DNA from: Cyclobacterium amurskyense
GTDB lineage: Bacteria > Bacteroidota > Bacteroidia > Cytophagales > Cyclobacteriaceae
DNA: 64,000 nucleotides
Direction: 5' to 3'
NCBI RefSeq assembly: GCF_001050135.1
Contig: NZ_CP012040.1
Span: 5,163,001 to 5,227,000, forward strand
The notes under the pieces are model-generated. The model worked only from the letters and a program-made list of their open reading frames with translations. It searched no databases and had not been told where the DNA came from. Made by a program: the position numbers and the translations under genes. Position 1 is the stretch's first letter; the number at the start of each line of letters is the position of its first letter. This document shows, in pieces, positions 1 to 8,209 of the stretch.

Positions 1-36
1 GATTGTCATTATTTCGAATAATTAATGCTGCTATTT

Positions 37-264
37 CTAATCTGAGTTTTTATGATTTTCAGCTTCTTCCGTACTTTTCCTTAAACTTAAAGGACGCATG
101 TCTGTCCATACTTTCTCTATATGTTCAAGGCATTTTTGCCTAGTACCTACTTTGCCTTCTGCTTCCCATCCTTTTGGAACCTCTCTTTCTTTGGGCCAAA
201 TACTATACTGTTCTTCATGATTGATGACCACTAAAAACAGGCTGTTTTCCTCTTCTTCAAACAT
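37..264 (-). CDS. MbtH-like protein (NRPS adenylation-domain activator)
   Basis: The 75-residue product matches the MbtH family across its whole length. The conserved core NHEEQYSIWP (residues 15-24) and the C-terminal part with WTDMRP are both visible. MbtH proteins bind adenylation domains of non-ribosomal peptide synthetases and are needed for their folding or activity. The gene is transcribed towards the left edge, so any partner synthetase would lie outside this window. No NRPS gene is present to its right. The gene is complete, with an ATG start and a normal family length of about 60-75 residues. Family assignment is firm. The link to a particular peptide pathway is inference. Confidence 0.88.
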   Translation of the reverse strand: MFEEEENSLFLVVINHEEQYSIWPKEREVPKGWEAEGKVGTRQKCLEHIEKVWTDMRPLSLRKSTEEAENHKNSD

Positions 265-611
265 TAAATTAGATTTTCATTTTAATTTACAGAATTTCAA
301 TTTAGTTATTATCTTTTTCCTTACAATACCTTTAATACCGATTCTACTTATGCATTTAGATGTTTTTCTAAGAAGAGTTAAAAATGAATTTATATAAACA
401 AAAGAAAATCAGGCTGCTTAGCTAATGCTTTTAAAATTATTAATTGGGTTCTTTTGGCTAAAAAATTATATATTTTAAAGAAATTCACCACTAAAATCTT
501 TCGGACAAACACAATCCAAAAGTAGTTAGAATAAACCTACAATTCGATAGGAAAGAAACTTAGCACATTTATTGTGTTTTGGGAGAAAGAAATTTGGTTT
601 AAAATATACAC
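265..611. other. Intergenic region between divergent genes
   Basis: This 347-bp AT-rich gap separates the leftward MbtH-like gene from the rightward permease gene and must hold both promoters. No convincing open frame, strong hairpin or repeat shared with the rest of the window was seen. No exact TAnnTTTG promoter could be assigned by eye. Confidence 0.5.
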
Positions 612-1712
612 ATGAAGAAATTCCTTTCCCGATCCGGCCCAATAGTTCTTTCTGCTTTAATAATCATTGCATTGTATTTTTTAGTTATAGGACTCGTAGC
701 CTCACAGAAAGTATTGGCACCGCTAGTTTTGGCTCTGGTGCTGGCTTTATTGGTCTATCCTATCGCACAGGTTTTGGAAAAAAGAGGGTTGCATAGAATA
801 GTAAGTACCTCTTTTGTAGTAGGGATAGTTTTTGTAGGTTTTATAGGCATTTCTGCTATTATCTCTTTACAAGTAAGGTCTTTTTTGGAGGATGCGGAAG
901 TTATGAAAGAGCGATTGAGCCCGGTTGCACAAAAAGTGGAGCTATTTGTTCTGGCTCATACCCCTCTGGAACGAAGCAAGTTAGAGGCTTATAAAACTAC
1001 TTATGGCCTAAATGGTGAAAAACTGAATGAAGAAGAAAAACCTTCAGAAGTAAAACAGGAAGAAGCATTTTCGATGTTGGGAAAAGTCATGGGTACAGCA
1101 GCTGACTTTCTCTTAATGTTTGTTTACCTCTTTTTCCTCATTCACTTTAGACATATGTTTTACACCTTTATCTTGAAGTTATTCCCTGATGATAGCAAAG
1201 AAAAAGTAAAAAGAGTGACCCACGATTCTGCTTTGGTGGTTAGACATTACCTTAATGGACGGTTGATTTTAATGGTTATTTTGGTGGTACTTTACAGTTT
1301 AGGGATGTGGATTTCAGGTGCAGAAGACTTTTTGTTGATTAGCTTTATTGCGGCCTTTCTTTCTTTGATTCCTTTTATAGGCAATATGGCAGGTTATGTT
1401 TTGGCTCTCTTTATAGGCTTGTTATCAGGAGGGGAATTCTATACTTTGGTGGGAATTTCAGCCACATTTTTGATTGTTCAATTTCTTGACTCTTATATTT
1501 TTCAACCCATTATACTGGGGAATAAAGTAGATGTGCATCCCTTTTTTATTATTTTAGCGGTTATTATCGGTAATGCCATTTGGGGTATCATAGGAATGGT
1601 TTTATCTATACCTATAATTGCCATTATTACTGTGGTCCTTCGTGAAACACCCGGTGCAGATGCATTTGCTTACCTACTCAGTAATGGAGAGGAAAGTAAA
1701 AGTAAGCGTTAA
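612..1712 (+). CDS. AI-2E family transporter / permease
   Basis: The 366-residue polytopic membrane protein has the arrangement of the AI-2E transporter family (PF01594). Two or three hydrophobic helices lie at the N-terminus (residues about 9-85). A polar segment of about 90 residues follows, then a hydrophobic C-terminal block from about 165 to 350 with the family-typical stretches SLIPFIGN and DSYIFQPIILG. Members of this family have been linked to autoinducer-2 export or to Na+/H+ antiport, so the substrate here cannot be told from sequence. The start is an ATG preceded by an A-rich stretch. It stands apart from its neighbours, with 60 bp to the next gene. Confidence 0.85.
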   Translation: MKKFLSRSGPIVLSALIIIALYFLVIGLVASQKVLAPLVLALVLALLVYPIAQVLEKRGLHRIVSTSFVVGIVFVGFIGISAIISLQVRSFLEDAEVMKERLSPVAQKVELFVLAHTPLERSKLEAYKTTYGLNGEKLNEEEKPSEVKQEEAFSMLGKVMGTAADFLLMFVYLFFLIHFRHMFYTFILKLFPDDSKEKVKRVTHDSALVVRHYLNGRLILMVILVVLYSLGMWISGAEDFLLISFIAAFLSLIPFIGNMAGYVLALFIGLLSGGEFYTLVGISATFLIVQFLDSYIFQPIILGNKVDVHPFFIILAVIIGNAIWGIIGMVLSIPIIAIITVVLRETPGADAFAYLLSNGEESKSKR

Positions 1713-1772
1713 AAAAATAATTAAAGCGATTCTATCCTATACTACTTAACTGTTAAATAAATATTTTTCAAA

Positions 1773-2258
1773 ATGAAGATTCCAAGCCTGGCTAATATTA
1801 AAAAGGAACTGAAACAAAGGGATGAATCCGAATTGGTTGATTTGGTATTGCAACTAAGTAAATTAAGCCGTGACAATAAGGCTTTTGTGTACTTCAAACT
1901 TTTTGAAGCCGATAACCATGAATTGTATTTGACCATGGTGAAAGATGAACTGGAAGAGGCTTTCGAAAATGCAAATTTAAAAAGTTATTTTACGGCTAAA
2001 AAATCTGCTCAGGCCATCAGGAGAATGATGAATAAAAGTTTGAAACTGACGAAGGACAAGGTGACTATCATTGAGTTGCTTTTCTTTTTCTGTGAGAAAA
2101 TTATTGAATATGGTTACCTCAAATTCCATCATCCTGTAATCGATAATTTATATGCTTCGCAGGTAAGAAAGATTGAGAAACTGATTGAAGGACTTCACGA
2201 AGACCTACAATTTGATTACCAGGAAACATTGCAAAATTTTCAAAAATACGTTAGATAA
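1773..2258 (+). CDS. Small cytosolic helical protein, possibly DUF6155-like
   Basis: The 161-residue protein has no signal peptide or membrane helix. It is rich in Lys, Glu and Leu and is predicted by eye to be almost entirely helical. The N-terminus, with KKELKQRDESELVDLVLQL, resembles the start of DUF6155-type proteins; this is a weak recollection, not a proven match. The gene lies 60 bp after the AI-2E permease on the same strand and ends 35 bp before a serine hydrolase gene, so the three may be co-transcribed. No function can be assigned. Confidence 0.7.
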   Translation: MKIPSLANIKKELKQRDESELVDLVLQLSKLSRDNKAFVYFKLFEADNHELYLTMVKDELEEAFENANLKSYFTAKKSAQAIRRMMNKSLKLTKDKVTIIELLFFFCEKIIEYGYLKFHHPVIDNLYASQVRKIEKLIEGLHEDLQFDYQETLQNFQKYVR

Positions 2259-2293
2259 AATTTCTACATCCCAGCCAATAAATAACCAACCCT

Positions 2294-3823
2294 ATGAAGC
2301 AAGCTTATACTTTAATTTTATTCTTTTTCCTTTCATTTCAGGCAATAGGGCAGGAAAGAGCTACTGATTTTGCCTACAGTACACCATCAGCTGAAAATGT
2401 AGATGCGCAAGGGATTTTATCCTTTCTTGATATGGTAGGTGATAGTGAACATGAACTTCATAGTCTGATGGTCTTAAGGAGAGGCAAAGTAATCGCAGAA
2501 GGTTGGTGGGATCCTTATGGCCCAAATTTAAAGCATACCATGTATTCTGTAAGCAAAACTTATACTGCTTCAGGAGTTGGTTTTGCAGTAAGCGAGGGAC
2601 TTATCTCCGTGGAAGACCAGGTGATTAAATTTTTCCCTGAATCCCTTCCCTCAGAGCTTAGTGAAAACCTGAAACAATTGAAGATTAAACACCTGCTTAC
2701 AATGAGTGTGGGACATGCAAGGGACTATACTTTTTCTATTGTAAGAACGGAGGACTGGGCAAAATCATTTTTGGCTGTGCCCATAGTAAATCAACCAGGA
2801 AGCCAATTCGTGTACAATACAGCAGCTACCTATATGTTGTCTGCCATTGTCCAAAAAGTAACTGGGCAAAGCCTTTTTGACTACCTAAGGCCAAGGCTAT
2901 TTGAACCTTTGGGAATCAGTGAAGTAGATTGGGAAAAAAGTCCGCAAGGGATTAACACCGGAGGCTATGGGCTAAGGGTTAAAACAGAAGATATGGCTAA
3001 GTTGGGTCAACTCTTTTTGCAGAATGGCAATTGGAATGGGAAACAAATACTGCCAGAAAGTTGGATAAATGAAGCCAGAAGCCTAAAAATCCTACAAAAC
3101 CCCAATGCTAGTGTAGAGGAAAAGGCGAAAAGTGATTGGCTTCAGGGATATGGATATCAAATGTGGAGAAGTCGCCATGATTCTTATCGTGCCGACGGGG
3201 CTTATGGACAATACATTTTAGTTTTACCGAAACAGGAAGCTGTCATTGTCATTACCTCTGAAACGGCCAATCTTCAAGGTCTTCTTAGTGAAGTTTGGGA
3301 ACATATACTGCCTGCTTTTGATAAGGAAAGTAATAGTAGCAAAGATTTGGTATTGAAGGAAAGGCTAGATAACCTTAGTCATGATCCTGCAATAGGTGTT
3401 GAAAATGAAGGGATGGAAAATAGATTGAATGGGAAAAACATTGCCTTGGTAGCTGAAGGCGAAAAGGTGAATTTTCATATTGATTTTCAATCCAATAATT
3501 TGGAGTTGAATGTAGTTGAGGAGCAAAAGAACTATAAATTAATAGTTGGTAAGGAACAGTGGGTTTCTGGCATGACAGACAGAAAGCAACCCTATTTAGT
3601 GGCCCATGCAAAAAAGGCATTGAACGGACTTGCCCCATTCAAGGTCTTTTCCAGTTATTATTGGGAAGATTTTCAAACACTCGTTATTGAAATTAAATAC
3701 ATCGAAAGTCCCCATACCGAAACACTTAAATTATCCTTTGATGGGAATAAAGTCACCTTTACAACAAGCAGTCTAGCCAATAGAGGAGCAAGTAGGGTAT
3801 TCCATGGAATTTTAGAGGAATAA
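2294..3823 (+). CDS. Secreted serine hydrolase, class C beta-lactamase fold
   Basis: A signal peptide ending near AIGQ (residue 20) is followed by a beta-lactamase/D-alanine carboxypeptidase-like domain (PF00144). The catalytic SxxK motif is S85-V-S-K88. A Tyr-containing second motif lies in FVYNTAATY, and a glycine-rich stretch DGAYGQYI stands where the third motif is expected. A C-terminal part of about 150 residues follows the catalytic domain, as in many Bacteroidota members. These enzymes act in the periplasm on peptides, esters or unknown substrates, and few are true beta-lactamases. The 509-residue length is normal for the two-domain form. Substrate is unknown. Confidence 0.85.
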   Translation: MKQAYTLILFFFLSFQAIGQERATDFAYSTPSAENVDAQGILSFLDMVGDSEHELHSLMVLRRGKVIAEGWWDPYGPNLKHTMYSVSKTYTASGVGFAVSEGLISVEDQVIKFFPESLPSELSENLKQLKIKHLLTMSVGHARDYTFSIVRTEDWAKSFLAVPIVNQPGSQFVYNTAATYMLSAIVQKVTGQSLFDYLRPRLFEPLGISEVDWEKSPQGINTGGYGLRVKTEDMAKLGQLFLQNGNWNGKQILPESWINEARSLKILQNPNASVEEKAKSDWLQGYGYQMWRSRHDSYRADGAYGQYILVLPKQEAVIVITSETANLQGLLSEVWEHILPAFDKESNSSKDLVLKERLDNLSHDPAIGVENEGMENRLNGKNIALVAEGEKVNFHIDFQSNNLELNVVEEQKNYKLIVGKEQWVSGMTDRKQPYLVAHAKKALNGLAPFKVFSSYYWEDFQTLVIEIKYIESPHTETLKLSFDGNKVTFTTSSLANRGASRVFHGILEE

Positions 3824-4147
3824 AAAATAGTGTTGTTTTAAGGTGTTTATTACAGCTTGTCAAGTAGGTTACCTCTTGACTTGACACTTAACCCTTACCT
3901 TAATAAGAATACTGACCTTCTTAAATTTAAGATGATTCATGATGGAGGTAAGAACACCTATCGCACCTTTTCACCTTACATTTTTTAACCTACTGTTTAA
4001 GCTGTTAAAAGTCAATAGACACTAGCTTTAACCCGTGAAAATTAAGTAGATAATGACAAAATCTCAACTGAAGTTTGCCATAAAAAGTTAGTGATTTAGT
4101 TCTAAAATTCCCATCTAATTCTCAATATGTTCCTAATTACTTTTAGC
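3824..4147. other. Intergenic region, no gene seen
   Basis: This 324-bp stretch follows the serine hydrolase and precedes the first structured repeat. It is AT-rich, has stops in all frames and shows no long open frame. A short segment near 4110-4122 (CCATCTAATTCT) also occurs near 44895, again upstream of a copy of the same repeat. It may therefore belong to the outer part of that repeat family. Confidence 0.4.
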
Positions 4148-4300
4148 GGTGAAGACGGATGAATTTAACGAAAACCGAGAGCCCCAAGGGGGTGAAATCT
4201 ATGTAGCCACGCGTGTTTAGCCCGTGGTTAAAACGATGTTTATACCATGATTTTGGCGATATTGTTGCCATTTTTTCTGCTACAATAATTACAAAATCTC
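4148..4300 (+). repeat. Two-hairpin dispersed repeat, copy 1
   Basis: First of three copies of a ~150-bp element (others at 4383..4536 and 44950..45089). It contains a GAGCCCCAAGG block and an inner hairpin around CCACGCG..CCCGTGG. It ends in a long hairpin built from GATTTTG, a 5-nt internal loop and ATTGTTGC, paired with GCTACAAT and CAAAATC. This copy has one mismatch in the terminal hairpin. Confidence 0.8.
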
Positions 4301-4382
4301 TATTGAGTTACACATCAAAACCTTTTTTATCCGGCAATAAAATTTCCATTTTCCTTCCCAATTTTCCTTAAATTCTCCAAGG

Positions 4383-4536
4383 TGGTGAAGCCCCGTGAAT
4401 TTAACGAAAGGCAAGAGCCCCAAGGGAGTGAAACCTATGTAGCCACGGGTGTTTAGCCCGTGGTTAAAATGACGTTTATACCATGATTTTGGCGATATTG
4501 TTGCCATTTTTTCTGCAACAATAATGACAAAATCTT
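4383..4536 (+). repeat. Two-hairpin dispersed repeat, copy 2
   Basis: Second copy, 83 bp after the first and in the same orientation. The inner hairpin is CCACGGG, a short loop, then CCCGTGG. The terminal hairpin is perfect: GATTTTG (4485-4491) pairs with CAAAATC (4528-4534), and ATTGTTGC (4497-4504) pairs with GCAACAAT (4515-4522). The element ends about 20 bp before the TetR promoter repeats, so it could also end transcription coming from the left. Confidence 0.85.
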
Positions 4537-4557
4537 AACCTACTTCATATAAATTTT

Positions 4558-4616
4558 TGTTACTAAATTTGAATAATGTTACTAAAATCGTATATTGTAA
4601 GAAAATAAGTAACATT
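4558..4616 (+). promoter_or_regulatory. Candidate TetR promoter/operator
   Basis: Two direct repeats TGTTACTAAA (4558-4567 and 4577-4586) are followed by an inverted match. AATGTTACT (4575-4583) and AGTAACATT (4608-4616) are exact reverse complements separated by 24 bp. A TAnnTTTG-type -7 element, TAAATTTG, lies at 4564-4571, between the two direct repeats. TetR regulators commonly bind such dyads at their own promoters. Placement beside the tetR-like gene supports autoregulation, but no clear -33 TTTG was found. Confidence 0.5.
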
Positions 4617-4619
4617 AAT

Positions 4620-5207
4620 TTGACAAAGAAAACCAAAAGCCAATTGGCCATTTTAAAGGCTGCCAAAGATTGTTTCTGGAAATATGGGATCAATAAGGTC
4701 ACAGTAGAAGAAATATGCGAAAAAGCCGGCGTTAGCAAAATGACCTATTATAGGAGTTTTGCCAATAAAAAAGTAGTGGCAGTCATGGTATTGAAGGATG
4801 TAATTAACAGGAGTGAGCAATTATACGATACCATAATGGCAAAGGAAATTGACTTCCCTCAAAAGATGAAGGAAGTGGTTTTATTAGAACATGAATTTTC
4901 TCGTGGTATAAGTCAGGAATTTATAGCTGACATAATGAACAATGAGGAGGAGGAATTGCAGCAACTGATTATTGAAGCCAACAAAAATGGTCAGGAAAAA
5001 TTTATTCAACACCTGAAAGCTGCTCAAAAGGAGGGGTGGGTAAGGAAGGACCTCCATTTTCCTTTTTTAACCTACATGATGAATGACATCAATAAAAAAC
5101 TAAGGGATGAAAAACTAATGGCCATGTATGAGAGCACTGAGGATTTGATAATGGAAATGGTAAATTTCTTTTTTTATGGCATTGTGTCTCCTGAAAAATT
5201 AAAATGA
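4620..5207 (+). CDS. TetR family transcriptional regulator
   Basis: The N-terminal 50 residues form a TetR DNA-binding domain, with the helix-turn-helix around VEEICEKAGVSKMTYYRSF. The rest is the usual variable helical ligand domain, giving about 195 residues. The TTG at 4620 is preferred because the alternative TTG at 4557 lies inside the predicted promoter and adds an unrelated tail. The stop overlaps the start of the next gene by 4 bp (ATGA), so it heads the operon encoding an outer-membrane protein and an ABC exporter. It probably represses that operon until an exported compound binds. The ligand is unknown. Confidence 0.85.
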   Translation: MTKKTKSQLAILKAAKDCFWKYGINKVTVEEICEKAGVSKMTYYRSFANKKVVAVMVLKDVINRSEQLYDTIMAKEIDFPQKMKEVVLLEHEFSRGISQEFIADIMNNEEEELQQLIIEANKNGQEKFIQHLKAAQKEGWVRKDLHFPFLTYMMNDINKKLRDEKLMAMYESTEDLIMEMVNFFFYGIVSPEKLK

Positions 5208-6337
5208 AAGCCTTAGTCTTAATATTGCTTTTATCTTTTTATTCAATCCAGCAATCTTTTGCTCAGAAGGACTTTTTCCATGGTCAGGCATCTATTGTAA
5301 GTAGTTATAGCCCGAAAAATGACCTTCCAGTTTTCTTTGGGGCAAGATATATTCCTGAGTTTAGGTTGAAAACTCCTCTGGATTCAATAAAAAACATTGA
5401 CCTGGTAGCTTCAGCGAACCTATCCAGTACAGTTCTCTTTTCTGATTTTAACACGGGCGAGTCAGCTATCAATATTAACCCTTATAGAATATGGATGAGG
5501 TACAGTTCCAGTCAATTTGAAATTAGACTGGGATTACAGAAAATAGATTTTGGTTCAGCCGCTATTTTGCGTCCCTTACAATGGTTTAACCAGATAGACC
5601 CCAGAGATCCACTTCAACTGACCAATGGGGTTTATGGAATCATGGGCCGATATACATTTTTGAACAATGCCAATATTAGGCTTTGGGGACTTTATGGCAA
5701 TGAAAAAGCGAGAGGCTTTGACGTGGTGCCTACCAATAAAAGAATTCCGGAATTTGGCGGGAGAATTCAAAATCCAGTACCCAAAGGTGAATTGGCCTTT
5801 TCCTATCACCATCGTACTGCCAGCTCTATGACTATCGATCAGGTAAATACTTTAAATAAAATTCCTGAAAATAGATTTGGCTTAGATGGGAAATGGGATT
5901 TAGGTGTAGGCTTATGGTTTGAATCGGTTTATGTTCATCGAAACAAGTACCTTGGAAATCTTACCAACCAAACTTTACTAAATATAGGGGTTGATTATAC
6001 CTTTCCTGTAGGCACAGGACTAAATGCCGTTATGGAACACATGCAAATCAATTTTGACGAGGAGAATTTTGCTGTCAACAATGCCATGCATATAACTGCA
6101 GCTACCCTAATGTATCCCTTGAGCTTTTTTGATAACATAACCACAGTCATGTATTACGATTGGAGCAGTAACAATACCAGCTTCTTTCTTAACTATTCTC
6201 ACCAATTCAAAAATTTAACAGGATACGTGATGGGGTATTACAATCCTGAATCTATACAACAAGGTATTCAACAAAACGAATTTGTCAACCAGTTTAAAGG
6301 CCCGGGTTTAAGGCTGATGTTGGTCTACAACCATTAA
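5204..6337 (+). CDS. Outer-membrane beta-barrel protein of the ABC export operon
   Basis: The 377-residue product begins with a signal peptide (cleavage after about residue 20, SFAQ). It continues with alternating aromatic and polar strands typical of an outer-membrane barrel, such as RIWMRYSSSQFEIRLGLQ, and ends in a short strand finishing LMLVYNH. It does not look like a TonB receptor or TolC, and no family name could be assigned with confidence. It overlaps tetR by 4 bp and ends 10 bp before the ATPase gene. It may therefore be the outer-membrane partner or channel for material moved by the ABC system. This role is inference from context. Confidence 0.75.
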   Translation: MKALVLILLLSFYSIQQSFAQKDFFHGQASIVSSYSPKNDLPVFFGARYIPEFRLKTPLDSIKNIDLVASANLSSTVLFSDFNTGESAININPYRIWMRYSSSQFEIRLGLQKIDFGSAAILRPLQWFNQIDPRDPLQLTNGVYGIMGRYTFLNNANIRLWGLYGNEKARGFDVVPTNKRIPEFGGRIQNPVPKGELAFSYHHRTASSMTIDQVNTLNKIPENRFGLDGKWDLGVGLWFESVYVHRNKYLGNLTNQTLLNIGVDYTFPVGTGLNAVMEHMQINFDEENFAVNNAMHITAATLMYPLSFFDNITTVMYYDWSSNNTSFFLNYSHQFKNLTGYVMGYYNPESIQQGIQQNEFVNQFKGPGLRLMLVYNH

Positions 6338-6347
6338 TAGAAGCACT

Positions 6348-7055
6348 ATGGAAAAAATAATTTCATTGTCACATGTTTCCAAGAAATTTGAAGTAGGGGA
6401 TGGTTATTTCACTGCCCTGAATGATGTCTCCTTGTCTTTTAATGCAGGTGAGTTTGCCGGATTTGTGGGACCCAGTGGTTCAGGGAAAACCACATTGTTA
6501 AATATTATAGGGTCTTTGGACAGTCCCACGGAAGGAGAAGCAATGGTCATGGGGAAAGACATAGCCAAACTCAGTCATAAGGATTCCGCAAAATTAAGGA
6601 ATCTGCATATTGGCTTTATTTTTCAAGTTTTCAACCTTCTCCCGGTTTATACGGTCTTTGAAAACGTAGAATTTGCTTTGCTACTCCAAGATATAGCCAA
6701 AGAGGAAAGAAAGAAGGCCGTAATGGAAGCATTGGAATGGGTAGGCTTGGAAAGTATGGCCAATAAAAGGCCAGATAAACTGTCTGGTGGAGAAGGCCAA
6801 AGGGTGGCCATAGCAAGAGCCATGGTAAAACGCCCAAAGATATTGTTGGCCGATGAACCAACCGCTAACCTGGATTCAGCCAATGCGCATGCCATATTGA
6901 AAACCATGAAAACCCTGAACAAGGAATTGGGAACTACTTTCCTTTTCTCTACTCATGACGAAAAAGTCATGGCTTATCTGGACCGAACCGTTTCTTTAAA
7001 AGATGGAAAAGTCGTGTCTGATGTAAAGAACAAAGACCAGCAGGTACAAGCATGA
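6348..7055 (+). CDS. ABC transporter ATP-binding protein, LolD/MacB type
   Basis: All motifs of an ABC ATPase are present in 235 residues: Walker A GPSGSGKTT, the signature LSGGEGQRVAIARAM, Walker B ILLADEPTANLD and a switch histidine in FSTHDEKV. The sequence is of the LolD/MacB/FtsE class, which powers extraction or mechanotransmission rather than solute import. It is followed, with 4-bp overlaps, by two FtsX-type permeases. The pair resembles the LolCDE or MacB-like arrangement that handles lipoproteins, lipids or drugs at the inner membrane. The exact cargo cannot be read from the sequence. Confidence 0.92.
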   Translation: MEKIISLSHVSKKFEVGDGYFTALNDVSLSFNAGEFAGFVGPSGSGKTTLLNIIGSLDSPTEGEAMVMGKDIAKLSHKDSAKLRNLHIGFIFQVFNLLPVYTVFENVEFALLLQDIAKEERKKAVMEALEWVGLESMANKRPDKLSGGEGQRVAIARAMVKRPKILLADEPTANLDSANAHAILKTMKTLNKELGTTFLFSTHDEKVMAYLDRTVSLKDGKVVSDVKNKDQQVQA

Positions 7056-8209
7056 AACTGGCCTTTATACTCGCCTACAAAAACCTTATAGGTGCTGGAT
7101 TGAGAACCTGGCTGAATGTCGGTATTTTGGCCTTTTCTTTCATTCTCATCATTTTCTATAATGGCTTGTTGGATGGGTGGAATCAGCAGGCCAGGTTGGA
7201 TACCATCAATTGGGAAATTGGATATGGGGAATTGAGAACAGACAATTACGATCCCTTTGATCCATTTTCCATTCAAGATGCCCATAAGCCGTACACGCCA
7301 GAAGAATTTCCTATGTTAACGCCAATTTTAATCAGGCAGGCATCCATCTACCCACATGGTAGGATGCTTTCAATTGCTTTAAAAGGAATACCAGCGGATC
7401 AAACTCAGTTGGAACTTCCTACAACTTATCTGAGCTCGCAAAAAGAGACCATCCCTGCAATTATAGGAAAGCGCATGGCAGATGCGGCCAAATTGAAAGA
7501 AGGGGAGGAAGTGCTATTGCGCTGGAGAGATAATAATGGAACATTTGATGCGATGAACATCAGCATAGTCAAAATTTTCGACTCGGATGTAGGCAATATT
7601 GATGCTGGACAAATATGGATAAACCTTGAACAGCTTCAGGCCATGGCAGGACTTAAAGAAGAGGCTACTTATTTCGTTACAAATGAAGCATATTCCCACC
7701 AAGAAATACATGGGTGGACATTTGTAAGCCAAGAGGAATTGCTTCAAAACATTAACGAGATCATTGCATCAAAAAAGATTTCAGGGTCTATTATGTATTT
7801 AATGTTATTGGCCATCGCTTTATTGGCCATTTTTGATACCCAGGTATTGTCTGTTTTTCGCAGGCAAAAGGAAATAGGTACTTATGTGGCTATGGGAATG
7901 ACCCCCGGTCAGGTTGTAGTTTTATTTACTATGGAAGGTAGCATGTATAGTTTCTTGGCTATGCTGGTAGGAGGGCTTGTTGGCCTACCTATTTTTGCTT
8001 ATTTGGCCATAAATGGAATATCATTTCCAGATGTAACTCAGGACATGGGAGTAACCATGGCTTCAAGAATATTTCCTGTTTTCGGAATACAACTTATTTT
8101 GGGCACAATGTTATTGGTGATTGTCTCAGCGACCATTGTCAGCTTTTTGCCAGCCAAAAAAATAGCTTATATGAACCCAGTTGAAGCATTAAAAGGAAAG
8201 TTACAATGA
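7052..8209 (+). CDS. FtsX/LolC-like ABC permease, first paralogue
   Basis: The 385-residue protein has one N-terminal membrane helix (residues about 20-42), a large periplasmic domain and three C-terminal helices, the MacB_PCD plus FtsX arrangement (PF12704, PF02687). The segment before the second helix reads FDTQVLSVFRRQKEIGTYVA, the typical FtsX coupling region. It overlaps the ATPase gene and the following permease gene by 4 bp each. It is a close paralogue of the permease at 10306..11463: both begin with almost the same 20 residues and keep the same length, which points to a duplication within the operon. Confidence 0.9.
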   Translation: MKLAFILAYKNLIGAGLRTWLNVGILAFSFILIIFYNGLLDGWNQQARLDTINWEIGYGELRTDNYDPFDPFSIQDAHKPYTPEEFPMLTPILIRQASIYPHGRMLSIALKGIPADQTQLELPTTYLSSQKETIPAIIGKRMADAAKLKEGEEVLLRWRDNNGTFDAMNISIVKIFDSDVGNIDAGQIWINLEQLQAMAGLKEEATYFVTNEAYSHQEIHGWTFVSQEELLQNINEIIASKKISGSIMYLMLLAIALLAIFDTQVLSVFRRQKEIGTYVAMGMTPGQVVVLFTMEGSMYSFLAMLVGGLVGLPIFAYLAINGISFPDVTQDMGVTMASRIFPVFGIQLILGTMLLVIVSATIVSFLPAKKIAYMNPVEALKGKLQ

